Origin: Kordiimonadaceae bacterium
Lineage (GTDB): Bacteria > Pseudomonadota > Alphaproteobacteria > Sphingomonadales > Emcibacteraceae
Assembly: GCA_018699075.1 (NCBI GenBank)
Contig: JABIPV010000321.1
Coordinates: forward strand, 1 to 35,390
DNA: 35,390 bases
Direction of reading: 5' to 3'
Shown: positions 8,110 to 17,921 of the stretch, piece by piece
Layout: each line of letters starts with the position of its first letter
How positions within the stretch are numbered: the stretch's first letter is position 1
Translations under genes and position numbers: made by a program
Notes under the pieces: generated by a model
The model's database searches: none
What the model was told of the DNA's origin: nothing
Seen by the model: the letters and a program-made list of their open reading frames with translations, nothing else

Positions 8110-8571
8110 ATGAAGAATTTTTTGACAAAATCAACAGGTATACTTTTTGTGCTTCTGCTAATGTCATCATGCACATCTATTAAACAATCAAGAGGGTATA
8201 TTCCTGATCAAGAAAAAATTGATGCTATTCGTATTGACGTGGACGATCAAGAATCTGTCGCTGTACTGTTAGGGCACCCAACCATGGTCGCTACTTTTGA
8301 TAATCTGAATTGGTACTATTATTCTAAAAAAACAGAGCGCTGGGCATTTTTCAAAGAAATCGTCACTGAAATGGATATTTTAGCCATTACATTTGACGAT
8401 GAAGATTATGTTACCAACATTAGAAAACTGACTGTAGAAGATAACAACATTGTAGACCCGGTTTCAAAGAAAACAGTTACGCATGGTAAGGAAGTTAACT
8501 TCTTTGCAGAATTATTTGGCAATATTGGCCGCTTTGGAGCTGCTGCTGGACAGCCCGTGGCAGGAAATTAA
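8110..8571 (+). CDS. bamE: Outer membrane protein assembly factor BamE (SmpA/OmlA family)
   Basis: BamE is a lipoprotein of the BAM complex, which inserts beta-barrel proteins into the outer membrane. The 153-residue protein has a lipoprotein signal ending LLLMSSC (Cys about 21). A region after it, VDDQESVAVLLGHPTMVATFDNLNWYYYSKK, carries the family's short helix, Gly-x-Pro turn and Trp-Tyr-Tyr strand. The next strand is ILAITFDDEDYVTNI. The C-terminal extension to HGKEVNFFAELFGNIGRFG is typical of alphaproteobacterial forms. It is divergent from the bc1 chaperone gene and ends with a 4-base stop overlap against fliL. Confidence 0.9.
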   Translation: MKNFLTKSTGILFVLLLMSSCTSIKQSRGYIPDQEKIDAIRIDVDDQESVAVLLGHPTMVATFDNLNWYYYSKKTERWAFFKEIVTEMDILAITFDDEDYVTNIRKLTVEDNNIVDPVSKKTVTHGKEVNFFAELFGNIGRFGAAAGQPVAGN

Positions 8572-9083
8572 ATCGCTCGACTTTGACTTATGATTACCCT
8601 TTGGACGACTTCTTTATGTGCTTCTTGATTAGCAAGTTCTTTAATTTTTTGTGATAGACTTGTAAAATCTGCAATGGCTCGATTATCTTCGCGCCCCAGT
8701 GGATTTTCACTATAATAGCGAATAAGAGCATCGCGTATTATTAAGACATTCTTTTCAACAAGCAATTTATCTTTTTCGCCGATCACTTCCATAGAAATAT
8801 TCATCATTACATAATTAAGAATTCGGCCTTGATAAATATTAGGTAATTGCAAGCGTTCAATAGCGGCATATTGATAATCAGGTAATACAGGTTCCGGCTC
8901 TGGTTCTACTTCTGCTACAACTTCTTCATCAACCGCATCTGAAGGCATCATAATAAAGTAGCCAGCTGCCGCCCCACCGCCGATTAACAGACCAAGCAAT
9001 ACTCCAACAATCAATAATTTCTTACTGCCGCCTTTCGGATTTTCTTCGATAACATCGTCTTCTTTTGTTTCTTCATCAGCCAT
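8568..9083 (-). CDS. FliL-like flagellar basal body-associated protein
   Basis: FliL proteins sit beside the flagellar stator and modulate torque. This 171-residue protein has an acidic cytoplasmic N-terminus, one transmembrane helix (about 22-47, KKLLIVGVLLGLLIGGGAAAGYFIMM), an acidic Glu-Pro linker (EVEPEPEPVLPD) and a C-terminal periplasmic domain (about 70-171) with NVLIIRDALIRYYS and VVQRVIISQSRAI. These fit the FliL fold. It stands outside a flagellar cluster, 15 bases after thiL, and so may be read through from the riboflavin/thiamine run. Its stop overlaps that of convergent bamE. motA and motB lie about 11-13 kb away in this window. Confidence 0.82.
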   Translation of the reverse strand: MADEETKEDDVIEENPKGGSKKLLIVGVLLGLLIGGGAAAGYFIMMPSDAVDEEVVAEVEPEPEPVLPDYQYAAIERLQLPNIYQGRILNYVMMNISMEVIGEKDKLLVEKNVLIIRDALIRYYSENPLGREDNRAIADFTSLSQKIKELANQEAHKEVVQRVIISQSRAI

Positions 9084-9098
9084 TATTATTTCTCTTTT

Positions 9099-10079
9099 TT
9101 AGAAGTGACTAAACCCTGTATTTTCTATCTTTAATTCTTTACCAATCGTATCGTATAATATCACTTTATTACCTGATGTAATTTTACCTATTTCTGTTAT
9201 TTTTACGCCTAAAGTGCGTGATATTTCTTCAACATTTGATTTATCTTTTTCACGGGCCGTGAATAACAGTTCATAATCATCGCCTCCGTTCCAGATCAAG
9301 TGACTATAGTCATGTTTAGTTTCAAAAAGATTACTTTTTAAAAATTCTTTTAAGCTACTAGAAACAGGAAGATTGTTAAGAAAAATTTCAACACCGACGG
9401 CTGATTGTTCGCATATATGCTTAATATCTGACATCAAGCCATCCGATATATCGAGAGCAGAAGTTGCTATCCCTATAATGGCCCGCCCAAGTTCAACACG
9501 CGGAATAGGAAGGTGATATCGTTCAATAAGTTCAGGTATATCAATACCCTTCTTAATAGCCAGAAGTCCGGCCGCAGAATCCCCTAAATTTCCAGAAACA
9601 TAAATAACATCATCCGGACTTGCACCTGATCTGGTTAAATTATGGTTTTTAGTTTTTTGACCAATTGCCGTAATGGATATAGTAACAGGGCCAGTCGTCG
9701 ATACGGTATCACCACCCCAAAGCTGCCAGCCAAACTCCCTTTGATCTTTAAGGAGGCCCTCAGTAAAGGAAGATACCCAACTATCAATGTCAAAATCTTC
9801 TTTAGGTAGCGCAATACTTAAAAAGTACCCTATAGGTTCCGCACCCATTGCCGCAAGATCTGATAAATTTACTCTTAATGCTTTTTGCGCTATTAAGTTT
9901 GGCTTATCATTTTCGAAAAAATGAACCCCACCCACTAAGGCATCTTTTGTAATAATTAAATCCATTCCAGGATCAGGAGAAAAGGTTGCAGCATCATTTG
10001 TAAGAGCATATGCCGGCGCACCCTTTGGGGCTAAGGGTTCGAAATATTTTCTTATAAGATCAAATTCAGAGGATTTCAG
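9099..10079 (-). CDS. thiL: Thiamine-monophosphate kinase, probable CTG start
   Basis: ThiL phosphorylates thiamine monophosphate to thiamine diphosphate. The track ORF starts at 9965 with MDLIITKDALVGGVHF, but this cuts off the conserved N-terminus. The same frame continues upstream through SSEFDLIRKYFEPLAPKGAP and YALTNDAATFSPDPG, exactly the family's opening with the ATP/Mg-binding ND-A segment. The frame is open back to a TAG with no ATG, GTG or TTG. CTG at 10079 (LKSSEFDLI) is the best start, giving 326 residues, with a weak AAGAAAG upstream. A sequencing error is the alternative. Later motifs are ALDISDGLMSDIKHI and WNGGDDYELLFT. It follows nusB by 29 bases. Confidence 0.9.
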   Translation of the reverse strand: MKSSEFDLIRKYFEPLAPKGAPAYALTNDAATFSPDPGMDLIITKDALVGGVHFFENDKPNLIAQKALRVNLSDLAAMGAEPIGYFLSIALPKEDFDIDSWVSSFTEGLLKDQREFGWQLWGGDTVSTTGPVTISITAIGQKTKNHNLTRSGASPDDVIYVSGNLGDSAAGLLAIKKGIDIPELIERYHLPIPRVELGRAIIGIATSALDISDGLMSDIKHICEQSAVGVEIFLNNLPVSSSLKEFLKSNLFETKHDYSHLIWNGGDDYELLFTAREKDKSNVEEISRTLGVKITEIGKITSGNKVILYDTIGKELKIENTGFSHF

Positions 10080-10108
10080 TGTCTAAACTTTCTTATTTCC
10101 AGATTATT

Positions 10109-10564
10109 CTATCTAACAATTTTAGCAATTTTATCAAGCACGCCATTTACAAATCCCGGTGTGCTATCCTCGAAAAATGCTTTTGACACGTCAACATATT
10201 CATTAATAATCACACTCGTGGGCACATCTGGCCTTGCAATTAATTCATATGTTCCCGCACGAAGAATAGCCCTTGCAACAGATTCGACACGTTCCAAAGT
10301 CCAATCCTTACTCAATGAGTTTTTGATGTTTTCATCAATCTGATCATTTCGCTTTTCAAACCCAACAACAACATCGCTAAAAAATTTATTGTCCGCACTG
10401 TTTAAGGGATTATCATCGATGATTTCACTGAAACGATGTTCTACAAACTCACCAACAACGATTTTAGCCGCTTCTCCATTGATTTCCATTTGATATAACG
10501 CTTGGACAACAGCAAGGCGTGCTGAACTACGCGCGCCCCCTTTGCCAGAATTTTTAGTATTCAT
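10109..10564 (-). CDS. nusB: Transcription antitermination factor NusB
   Basis: NusB with NusE binds boxA RNA in rRNA antitermination. The 151-residue protein has the all-helical family pattern: SARLAVVQALYQMEINGE (about 14-31), LERVESVARAILRAGTYELIARPDVPTSVIINEYVDVSKAFF (split, about 91-132) and GFVNGVLDKIAK near the end. The N-terminus is a basic Gly/Ser tail. Its ATG overlaps the ribH stop by one base (TAATG); ribH-nusB-thiL is a common order in proteobacteria. Plus-strand ORF 10161..10343 is a shadow. Confidence 0.96.
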   Translation of the reverse strand: MNTKNSGKGGARSSARLAVVQALYQMEINGEAAKIVVGEFVEHRFSEIIDDNPLNSADNKFFSDVVVGFEKRNDQIDENIKNSLSKDWTLERVESVARAILRAGTYELIARPDVPTSVIINEYVDVSKAFFEDSTPGFVNGVLDKIAKIVR

Positions 10565-10995
10565 TATTTTTCAATTCCATATTGCGTCTTAAGATCAATC
10601 ATACGTAGGGCTGCTTCTGTAACCGCTGCACCTTTATTATATTTATCAACAGAGCATCTTGCCCAAGCCTGATCACGATTTTCTACGGTTAAAATACCAT
10701 ATCCAATTGCAAGCCGGTCCTTAATAGCAAGGTCTTGTAATGCTCTTGCACTTTCAATGCATACATAATCATAATGACTTGTTTCACCGCGAATAACACA
10801 TCCTAGGGCGACATAGCCATCATATTGATCATTACCGTCTGCAGCGAACCTAATGGCAGCGGGAATTTCAAATGCACCAGGTACAGAAATTCTATCATAT
10901 TTTACACCTGCTGCTTCAAGCACACCAATTGAGCCTTTAACAAGCTCATCTGCTATATCGTCATAAAAACGCGCTTCAACGATAAGTACTTTCAT
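10564..10995 (-). CDS. ribH: 6,7-dimethyl-8-ribityllumazine synthase
   Basis: RibH condenses the pyrimidinedione from RibD with the dihydroxybutanone phosphate from RibB. The 143-residue protein starts MKVLIVEARFYDDIADELVKG, has the substrate-site SVPGAFEIPAAIRF (about 37-50) and CVIRGETSHYDYVC (about 67-80) with the catalytic His, and ends NKGAAVTEAALRMI. Length fits short alphaproteobacterial forms. It lies 4 bases from ribB and is coupled to nusB. Confidence 0.96.
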   Translation of the reverse strand: MKVLIVEARFYDDIADELVKGSIGVLEAAGVKYDRISVPGAFEIPAAIRFAADGNDQYDGYVALGCVIRGETSHYDYVCIESARALQDLAIKDRLAIGYGILTVENRDQAWARCSVDKYNKGAAVTEAALRMIDLKTQYGIEK

Positions 10996-10999
10996 TCAT

Positions 11000-12133
11000 T
11001 TAACCCTTTTTGTTAACGATTTTTAATTCGATACTTTCATCAAATTTTTGATGCCCTGTAATATTTAGGCCGTAACCCTCGATGCCGATAACATTTTGTT
11101 CACTATCCGATAACAAAATAAAATCCTTAACACCAACATCGATCAATATTTGAGCACCGATTCCGTAGTTTTTAATATTAGAAGACTTCTTTTGCTTTTG
11201 ATCTTTCTTGGCAATTTCATCGGTAATATATGTTTTTCTATTTTCACGAAGGAATACCAAAACGCCACATTCTTCTTTACCAAGTTCAGTCATTGCTCTG
11301 TTTAATTGGCTCCGGCGTGGCCCGTTTTGACCTAGTAGATCTTCAAAAATATTAAAGGAATGCATACGCACTAAAACTTTTTTCGCTGTTTTTGGGTTGC
11401 CTTTCACAAGGGCAAAATGCTGAATACCATCATCTTTAGCTAGATAAGCGCGCATTTTAAATTCACCGCCAAATTCAGATGAAACATCTGTCGTCTCTAC
11501 GCATTCCACCAAATTATCATTGCGCCGGCGATAAGCGATAAGATCGGCAATGGTCGCAACTTTTAAATTATGTTTTTTAGCAAAATCTACCAGGTCAGGT
11601 AGACGAGCCATTGTACCGTCATCTTTCATAATTTCACAAATAACGCCAGACGGGTTAAGTCCAGCCAAACGCGCCACGTCAACGGCAGCTTCCGTATGAC
11701 CCGCACGTACAAGCACACCACCACGCTTAGCAACGATAGGGAATACATGTCCCGGCGTTACAATATCATATTTACCCTTTGTCGGGTCAATGGCCACAGC
11801 AACTGTATGTGCACGGTCAGCCGCGGAAATACCGGTCGTCACGCCTTCTGCTGCTTCAATAGAAGATGTAAAGGCGGTTTGATGACGGGTAGCATTATTT
11901 TGCGACATCATTTTAAGGCCAAGTTTTTCTGCACGTTCTGTTGAAAGCGTTAAGCAGATTAACCCCCGACCATGGGTAGCCATAAAATTAATCGCATCCG
12001 GCGTTGCCATTTGTGAAGGAATGATCAAATCACCTTCATTTTCACGGTCTTCGTCATCAACAAGAATGAACATGCGTCCATTTTTTGCATCTTCTAATAC
12101 ATCTTCAATAGGGGATAAAAAATTTTGCGGCAT
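11000..12133 (-). CDS. ribB: 3,4-dihydroxy-2-butanone 4-phosphate synthase with degenerate GTP cyclohydrolase II domain (RibBX type)
   Basis: The N-terminal domain (about 1-205) is an intact Rib[15 protein letters not shown] with metal-binding acidic residues, [23 protein letters not shown] and TPGHVFPI with the catalytic His. It makes the four-carbon precursor of lumazine. The C-terminal domain (about 215-377) aligns in plan with GTP cyclohydrolase II but has lost the zinc cysteines: where active enzymes have SECLTGD and CDCG-type segments, this one reads [20 protein letters not shown]. The QEGRGIGL-type loop is also replaced ([13 protein letters not shown]). So it should lack RibA activity. 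Such RibBX proteins are known; a separate ribA is expected elsewhere. A ribBA label would be misleading. Confidence 0.93.
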   Translation of the reverse strand: MPQNFLSPIEDVLEDAKNGRMFILVDDEDRENEGDLIIPSQMATPDAINFMATHGRGLICLTLSTERAEKLGLKMMSQNNATRHQTAFTSSIEAAEGVTTGISAADRAHTVAVAIDPTKGKYDIVTPGHVFPIVAKRGGVLVRAGHTEAAVDVARLAGLNPSGVICEIMKDDGTMARLPDLVDFAKKHNLKVATIADLIAYRRRNDNLVECVETTDVSSEFGGEFKMRAYLAKDDGIQHFALVKGNPKTAKKVLVRMHSFNIFEDLLGQNGPRRSQLNRAMTELGKEECGVLVFLRENRKTYITDEIAKKDQKQKKSSNIKNYGIGAQILIDVGVKDFILLSDSEQNVIGIEGYGLNITGHQKFDESIELKIVNKKG

Positions 12134-12153
12134 ATTACTGTCTAGTTCCTCGC

Positions 12154-12750
12154 TTAAACTTCACGCATTCTGGCCACGTACCGTGCCAAAATATCAATTT
12201 CTAAATTTACATGGTCTCCAGCTTTTAAAGTACCAAAGGTTGTTTTTTCTTGGGTATGTGGAATAATATTTACACAAAATTGTGTTTGACCTGCACCATC
12301 AGTTACATCATTCACCGTTAAAGATGCGCCATTAACGGTCACTGAACCTTTTTCTGCAATATATGCTTTTAAAGCATCAGGAACAGTGAATGTAAATTTT
12401 TTACTGTCCCCCTCATCTTCAACTGAAATCACGTCACCAACACCATCAACATGGCCGGTTACTAAGTGTCCACCAAGTTCTTCGCCAACCTTTAAAGCAC
12501 GTTCAAGGTTTATTGCGGTCCCTACTTGCCAATTTTCAAGCACGGTACAAGATAAAGTTTCGCCGGATACATCAACACTAAACCAGTCTTCACCCTTATC
12601 TACAACTGTCAAACAAACGCCCGAACATGCAATCGATGCGCCAAATTCGATAGTTGACGTATCAAAGGAGGTATTAATAGCAATGCGCGTATCGCCATCT
12701 TTGGTGAGCGACTTTACATCGCCTATATCTGTAATAATTCCCGTAAACAT
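12154..12750 (-). CDS. ribE: Riboflavin synthase, alpha subunit
   Basis: The enzyme dismutates two ribityllumazine molecules into riboflavin. The 198-residue protein shows the expected pair of lumazine-binding barrels. The first starts MFTGIITDIGDV with SIACSGVCLTVVD; the second starts GGHLVTGHVDGVGDV (about 95) with KGSVTVNGASLTVNDV. The end NLEIDILARYVARM is the trimerisation helix. It lies between ribD (7-base gap) and ribB (20-base gap) in one operon. The symbol is ribE in most systems and ribC in E. coli. Confidence 0.96.
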   Translation of the reverse strand: MFTGIITDIGDVKSLTKDGDTRIAINTSFDTSTIEFGASIACSGVCLTVVDKGEDWFSVDVSGETLSCTVLENWQVGTAINLERALKVGEELGGHLVTGHVDGVGDVISVEDEGDSKKFTFTVPDALKAYIAEKGSVTVNGASLTVNDVTDGAGQTQFCVNIIPHTQEKTTFGTLKAGDHVNLEIDILARYVARMREV

Positions 12751-12757
12751 CTTTCGC

Positions 12758-13885
12758 CTAGCTTATTATTTCAAACTCTTGCCAATTATCCGCTCCTGCG
12801 GCCCCTTGATTAATCAAGGATAAATTCAAATGTTCATCCAATTGGTTTATAGAAATATCGTATAATGCATTTACACCACTTTCACCAATGTTTTCTCTGG
12901 ATTTAAACCATATAAAACGGTCTACCAGACTTGCCTTAATCAGGGAAGCATTAACTTGCCCTCCTCCTTCGGAAAGAACCCTGGTTATGCCTTGTTCAGA
13001 TAACACCTTCATTACATGATGGAGGTCTAACTTTCCTTGATCATTTTTATCAATAATAAAAATCCTAAGTCCTAAATTCTCAAGCTCTTTAATTTTTTCT
13101 TGATCATTAGAACACGTCATAACCCAGAGTGGAATTTTCTGTGCTGATTTACAAAACTTGCTATTTTCGCTTAGTCTTAAATTACTATCTAATAAAACAC
13201 GAACAGGTGAGCGTTTCTCAAGTCCTTTAATTCGACAGTCAAGCATTGGGTCATCAATAAGTACCGTTCCAATCCCTACCAAAATCGCATCATGATTAGC
13301 ACGGTATAAATGTCCTCGTCTTCTTGCCTCGGCCCCAGTGACCCACGTTTTCTCACCTAGGTTTGCGGATATTTTACCATCTGCAGAACTTGCTATTTTA
13401 ATGGTAACAAGTGGTTTTTCTTTTTGAATTTTTTTAAAAAAACCTAAATTTATAAAATCTGCTTCTTCTTTCAACAATCCAAAATATACATCAATCCCAG
13501 CATCTTCCAATATAGAGACACCTTTACCGCTTACGCGTGGGTCAGGGTCACCTGTAGCAATAATAATTTTAGAAATATTTGCCTCAACCAACGCAACTGC
13601 ACAGGGGGATGTTTTACCAAAATGGGCGCAAGGTTCCAAAGTAACATAGGCGGTAGCACCTGAAGTATCGTTCGTGCAATTATCAAGCGCCTGTCTTTCC
13701 GCATGAGGACGACCGCCCCTACCTGTCCAACCTCGACCAATAATATGGCTACCCTTAACGATGACACAGCCTACAGAAGGGTTTGGGAAGGTCGTACCAA
13801 GGCCCCGCCTTGATAGTCGAAGTGCTATTTCCATATAGGACTTGTCATTATCTGAAAATTGAGTAGCTGCTTTATTCTTCTTCAT
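12758..13885 (-). CDS. ribD: Bifunctional pyrimidine deaminase/reductase RibD
   Basis: RibD performs the deamination and side-chain reduction that follow GTP cyclohydrolase II. The N-terminal deaminase (about 15-145) has the zinc motif HAERQAL (His about 80) and [11 protein letters not shown]. The C-terminal reductase (about 155-370) shows [31 protein letters not shown] and [14 protein letters not shown]. At 375 residues the length is normal. Its ATG lies inside the end of nrdR (14-base overlap in another frame). It ends in a polar sequence [10 protein letters not shown]. Confidence 0.95.
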   Translation of the reverse strand: MKKNKAATQFSDNDKSYMEIALRLSRRGLGTTFPNPSVGCVIVKGSHIIGRGWTGRGGRPHAERQALDNCTNDTSGATAYVTLEPCAHFGKTSPCAVALVEANISKIIIATGDPDPRVSGKGVSILEDAGIDVYFGLLKEEADFINLGFFKKIQKEKPLVTIKIASSADGKISANLGEKTWVTGAEARRRGHLYRANHDAILVGIGTVLIDDPMLDCRIKGLEKRSPVRVLLDSNLRLSENSKFCKSAQKIPLWVMTCSNDQEKIKELENLGLRIFIIDKNDQGKLDLHHVMKVLSEQGITRVLSEGGGQVNASLIKASLVDRFIWFKSRENIGESGVNALYDISINQLDEHLNLSLINQGAAGADNWQEFEIIS

Positions 13886-14333
13886 GATCAGCTATCTCGC
13901 TGACAAAGTGGCCAAAATCACTGGCTTCACGGAAGTTTTTATATACTGATGCGAAACGCACATAAGCCACAGTATCAAGTTGCTCCAGCCCTTCCATGAT
14001 CAGTTTACCGATTTGTTCGGAAGGGATTTCACTTTCCCCCATGCTTTCTAATTGGCGCACAATACCACTGATCATACGTTCAACTTGCTCTTCTTCAACA
14101 GGACGTTTTCTAAGGGCCATATACACAGAACGTTCAAGTTTTTCACGCTCAAAAGCCACTTTCTTGCCTGATGTTTTAAGAACGGTAAGTTCCCGTAATT
14201 GAACCCGTTCGAACGTCGTAAATCGAGCCCCGCACCCACCGCATGAACGACGGCGCCGAATTGCAGAATTATCCTCCGTTGGACGACTGTCCTTAACTTG
14301 AGTATCTTCATTTCCGCAAAATGGGCACCGCAT
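13872..14333 (-). CDS. nrdR: Transcriptional repressor NrdR
   Basis: NrdR senses dATP/ATP and represses ribonucleotide reductase genes. The 153-residue protein has an N-terminal zinc ribbon, [18 protein letters not shown] with [19 protein letters not shown] (four Cys in two CxxC pairs). An ATP-cone follows (about 48-138): [20 protein letters not shown] and [12 protein letters not shown]. It lies between glyA and ribD, as in many proteobacteria. It overlaps ribD by 14 bases. Confidence 0.97.
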   Translation of the reverse strand: MRCPFCGNEDTQVKDSRPTEDNSAIRRRRSCGGCGARFTTFERVQLRELTVLKTSGKKVAFEREKLERSVYMALRKRPVEEEQVERMISGIVRQLESMGESEIPSEQIGKLIMEGLEQLDTVAYVRFASVYKNFREASDFGHFVSEIADHEEE

Positions 14334-14350
14334 ATCTTTATCCTATATCA

Positions 14351-15628
14351 CTAGTAAATTGGAAACTTAGCACAAAGTGCAATAACTTTTTCGCGCACTT
14401 TTGCTTCTGCTACACTGTTATCTTCCGGATTTTTTACAAGCTCGTCAAGAATTTCCAGAATAAAATCACCCACTAACTCAAATTCAGCAACTCCAAATCC
14501 GCGCGTGGTCCCCGCAGGTGTCCCTAGACGAATACCCGAAGTGATCATTGCTTTTTGAGGGTCAAACGGAACACCGTTTTTATTGCATGTTATGTTTGCA
14601 CGGCCCAGTGAATTATCAGCATCACGCCCGGTAAGGTTTTTAGGTCGCAGATCAACAAGCAACAGATGAGTATCCGTGCCACCAGAAACAATATCGCAGC
14701 CACCGTCCTGTAACCTTTTCGCAAGTGCACGGGCATTTTCTTTAACCTGTGCAGCGTAAGTTTTAAATTCTGGCTTCAAAGCTTCACCAAGGGCAACTGC
14801 TTTCGCAGCGATGACATGCATCAATGGGCCACCTTGAAGTCCTGGAAAAACGGCACTGTTAAATTTTTTACCCAAATCAAGATCATTTGACAGGATCATA
14901 CCACCCCGAGGTCCGCGTAAGGTTTTATGGTTAGTCGTTGTCACAACATGAGCATGTGGAAGTGGGCTTGGGTGTTCACCCGCGGCAACCAAACCAGCAA
15001 AGTGAGCCATATCAACAAGAAGATAGGCACCAACACTATCAGCGATTTCACGCATGCGTTCAAAATTAATTTCACGCGGGTAGGCTGATCCACCAGCAAT
15101 AATTACTTTAGGGTTATGTTCTTTTGCAAGGATTTCAATTTGGTCATAATCCATCAAATGTGTGTCTTTGCGCACACCATATTGAATGGCATTAAACCAT
15201 TTACCGGACTGTGCAGGCGGCGCACCATGCGTCAAATGCCCCCCCGCATCCAGTGACATGCCCAAAATGGTATCACCTGGTTTCGTTAGGGCAAGCATAA
15301 CAGCACCGTTTGCTTGAGCACCAGAATGCGGCTGCACATTGACATATTCACAATTAAACAGCTCTTTTGCGCGATCAATGGCAAGTTGCTCTGCAATATC
15401 AACATATTCACAGCCACCGTAATAACGTCGTCCCGGATAACCTTCAGCATATTTATTGGTCATAATGCTGCCTTGCGCTTCCATAACGGCGCGGCTGACG
15501 ATGTTTTCTGATGCAATCAGTTCGATATGATTTTGCTGACGACCCATTTCAAGATCAATGGCTTCAAGAAGTGCCGGATCTCTTTCACTTAAAGGAGCGT
15601 TAAAAAAAGTTTCTAAATGTGATGACAT
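14351..15628 (-). CDS. glyA: Serine hydroxymethyltransferase
   Basis: GlyA interconverts serine and glycine and loads tetrahydrofolate with one-carbon units. The 425-residue PLP enzyme has normal length. Visible motifs are [34 protein letters not shown] (about 57-77), the PLP lysine in [16 protein letters not shown] (Lys about 234), [19 protein letters not shown] and [17 protein letters not shown]. It lies 43 bases after rpiB and 17 before nrdR, within one minus-strand operon. Confidence 0.98.
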   Translation of the reverse strand: MSSHLETFFNAPLSERDPALLEAIDLEMGRQQNHIELIASENIVSRAVMEAQGSIMTNKYAEGYPGRRYYGGCEYVDIAEQLAIDRAKELFNCEYVNVQPHSGAQANGAVMLALTKPGDTILGMSLDAGGHLTHGAPPAQSGKWFNAIQYGVRKDTHLMDYDQIEILAKEHNPKVIIAGGSAYPREINFERMREIADSVGAYLLVDMAHFAGLVAAGEHPSPLPHAHVVTTTNHKTLRGPRGGMILSNDLDLGKKFNSAVFPGLQGGPLMHVIAAKAVALGEALKPEFKTYAAQVKENARALAKRLQDGGCDIVSGGTDTHLLLVDLRPKNLTGRDADNSLGRANITCNKNGVPFDPQKAMITSGIRLGTPAGTTRGFGVAEFELVGDFILEILDELVKNPEDNSVAEAKVREKVIALCAKFPIY

Positions 15629-15671
15629 AATAGGATTGGCCTTAAATTAATAATATGAATAATAAAAAAAT

Positions 15672-16106
15672 TTATAACAATTTATCAATACGCATTTGAT
15701 GACGTCCGCCCTCAAATTTCGTATTAAGAAATACTTTCAAACAGTCTCTTGCAACTTCAATGCCCGTCGTACGCCCACCAAGGACTATAACATTTGCATT
15801 ATTGTGCTCTCTAGATAATTTTGCCGTCAATGCATCATGAACCAGGGCAGCGCGTATATGTGAATGACGGTTAGCTGCAATGCTTATACCAATGCCCGAA
15901 CCACAAACCAAAATACCACGAGTCGCCGACTCATTTTGAAGAGCCGCGGCCAATTTATTTGCATAATCTGGATAATCAACAGAAGAGGTATCATAACAAC
16001 CTAGATCAACGATTGCTAAACCCATTTCTTCTAGGTCCGCTTTTAAAACTTCCTTCAATTCAAAACCACCATGGTCACTTGCGATAGCGATAACTTGGTC
16101 GGACAT
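15672..16106 (-). CDS. rpiB: Ribose 5-phosphate isomerase B
   Basis: RpiB interconverts ribose 5-phosphate and ribulose 5-phosphate, the latter being the substrate of RibB three genes down. I prefer the ATG at 16106 (MSDQVIAIASDHGGFELK), which matches the family's N-terminus; the track start at 16121 adds MSMFF. This gives 144 residues. Motifs are SDHGGFELK, DLGCYDTSSVDYPDYA, GILVCGSGIGISIAANR (the Cys base and phosphate loop) and LSREHNNANVIVLGGR. The 200 bases upstream probably hold the operon promoter. Confidence 0.94.
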   Translation of the reverse strand: MSDQVIAIASDHGGFELKEVLKADLEEMGLAIVDLGCYDTSSVDYPDYANKLAAALQNESATRGILVCGSGIGISIAANRHSHIRAALVHDALTAKLSREHNNANVIVLGGRTTGIEVARDCLKVFLNTKFEGGRHQMRIDKLL

Positions 16107-16327
16107 AAAGAACATACTCACATTTTATATAAAGCGTTTAAGTAACGAATAATTGCTTCATAACATAAGTGAAAAACAGATGAAATAAAAAAGGGCGTGT
16201 TTTTGCAAGAACAATTAAGATTTATTGAGAAAACCAGTCACTATTTTAAGTATCGAATAGGAGTTCGGACCAAAAAACACTCCCTTTTCCTTATTGGCTA
16301 CCCAAACCTATTAGTAAGGACAGCTTT

Positions 16328-16528
16328 TCAATCAGTACTAGTTTCACTTTTTTCTTTATTCATTACATAAAGCATTTTATTGACGCCGGCCTTGCTGAGC
16401 TGTGCTTGAGATGCAGTTTTAGGACCGATTGTGGAAACCTCCCGACCTGTAACAGGATCTACAACCGTAACTTTAACGGAATTTCCCATGGTGATAAATT
16501 CGATGATAAAATTATCGTCATTCATCAT
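16328..16528 (-). CDS. DUF6898-family small protein
   Basis: This 66-residue protein follows hemA by 24 bases on the same strand. The core EFITMGNSVKVTVVDPVTGREVSTIGPKTASQAQLSKAGVNKMLYVM (about 10-56) matches my memory of a small conserved alphaproteobacterial family, DUF6898, often between hemA-like and glyA/rpiB genes. AGGGAG precedes the two adjacent ATG codons. It has no signal peptide or membrane helix and is presumably cytoplasmic. Function is unknown. Two track ORFs on the plus strand (16406, 16431) are shadows. Confidence 0.72.
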   Translation of the reverse strand: MMNDDNFIIEFITMGNSVKVTVVDPVTGREVSTIGPKTASQAQLSKAGVNKMLYVMNKEKSETSTD

Positions 16529-16552
16529 GTGCTCCCTGGAAAACCTTTATTA

Positions 16553-17773
16553 TTATGCTGCGCTAGAATATTTTTCAATATCCAGTTTTTGCCAAACTTT
16601 TTTCAGTGCATCAACAAGATGATCCATCATTTCATCAGTGTGCAAAGGATTAGGGGCAAAACGCAATCTTTCCGTACCACGCGGTACCGTTGGATAGTTA
16701 ATCGGCTGAACATAAATACCATATTCATTGAGCAGAATATCGGACGCTTGTTTACAAATAACAGGATCGCCCACAGCTAATGGGACAATATGACTATCAG
16801 ATGGCATAACAGGTAAATTTGCTTCTCTCAATTTACGTTTTAGTGTAGCGGCACGTTCTTGATGAATTTCACGTTCAATTGTGGATTTTTTCAAATGACG
16901 AACACTTGCCAGTGCGCCTGCTGTTAGCACAGGAGATAAAGAAGTGGTAAAAATAAATCCTGCGGCAAAACTGCGTACGCAGTCAACTATATCTTTCGAC
17001 GCCGTGATATATCCGCCCATTAATCCAAAAGCTTTACCTAGTGTGCCTTCGATAATATCGACTCGGTCCATAAGACCCCATTGTTCAGCTACACCGCCAC
17101 CACGTGGGCCATACATACCAACTGCATGTACTTCATCCATATAGGTCATAGCGTTATATTTATCAGCTAAATCGCAAAATTCTTCGATAGGCGCAAAATC
17201 ACCATCCATTGAATATACACTCTCAAACAAAATAATTTTCGGTGCATCAGGGTCAGCCTCTTCTAGCAAATGCGTAAGATGTTCAACACTATTGTGCTTA
17301 AAAATTCTTTTTTCGCATTTTCCCGCAAGTACGCCATTAATCATTGAGGCATGATTTAGTTCATCAGAAAAAATGATGCAACCAGGCATTAATTTAGCAA
17401 TCGTAGAAATGGATGTTTCGTTGGAAATATAACCAGATGTAAATAACAGCCCGGCTTCTTTACCGTGAAGATCAGCAAGTTCGGCTTCAAGCATTACATG
17501 ATAATGATGCGTTCCACTTATATTACGTGTACCACCGGAACCTGCACCTACCTTATCAATTGCATCTTTCATGGCTTTTATAACATCAGGATGTTGGCCC
17601 ATGCCAAGGTAGTCATTACTACACCAGACAGTAATTTCTTTTTCGCCATCTTCCGCATGCCACGTAGCTGAGGGAAACTCGCCATTTTTACGCTCGATAT
17701 CCATAAAGACGCGGTAGCGGCCTTCTTGTTTGATATCAGCCAAAGCACCAGAAAAAATACGGTTATAGTCCAT
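16553..17773 (-). CDS. hemA: 5-aminolevulinate synthase
   Basis: This PLP enzyme condenses glycine with succinyl-CoA, the first step of haem synthesis by the C4 route, which is typical of Alphaproteobacteria. The 406-residue protein has normal length. It starts [23 protein letters not shown], with [18 protein letters not shown] (about 76-93), [18 protein letters not shown] (about 210-227) and the PLP lysine in [14 protein letters not shown] (about 247). Glycine for the reaction could come from GlyA in the neighbouring operon. The gene lies near a MarR-type regulator and divergent hemB. Confidence 0.97.
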   Translation of the reverse strand: MDYNRIFSGALADIKQEGRYRVFMDIERKNGEFPSATWHAEDGEKEITVWCSNDYLGMGQHPDVIKAMKDAIDKVGAGSGGTRNISGTHHYHVMLEAELADLHGKEAGLLFTSGYISNETSISTIAKLMPGCIIFSDELNHASMINGVLAGKCEKRIFKHNSVEHLTHLLEEADPDAPKIILFESVYSMDGDFAPIEEFCDLADKYNAMTYMDEVHAVGMYGPRGGGVAEQWGLMDRVDIIEGTLGKAFGLMGGYITASKDIVDCVRSFAAGFIFTTSLSPVLTAGALASVRHLKKSTIEREIHQERAATLKRKLREANLPVMPSDSHIVPLAVGDPVICKQASDILLNEYGIYVQPINYPTVPRGTERLRFAPNPLHTDEMMDHLVDALKKVWQKLDIEKYSSAA

Positions 17774-17921
17774 TATAAAATTCCACTTTATTCCTATAAA
17801 CCATGTCGTACCTCAGTTTAATTGACAAAGGAAGAAAAAATTGTCCTTTTTGTGCTTACAAAAGAACTTAATGTATTAATGAATAATCCCCAATGAACGA
17901 TATAATGTGGAAATATATGAG

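Noticed and set aside
9099-10108. Frameshift in thiL as the cause of the missing start
   Set aside because: The frame is continuous through the conserved N-terminus; only a canonical start codon is missing.
16122-16327. Possible structured leader or riboswitch before rpiB/glyA
   Set aside because: There are short imperfect stems (GGAGT/ACTCC, CCTTA/TAAGG) but no conserved glycine, FMN or SAM riboswitch core that I can recognise.
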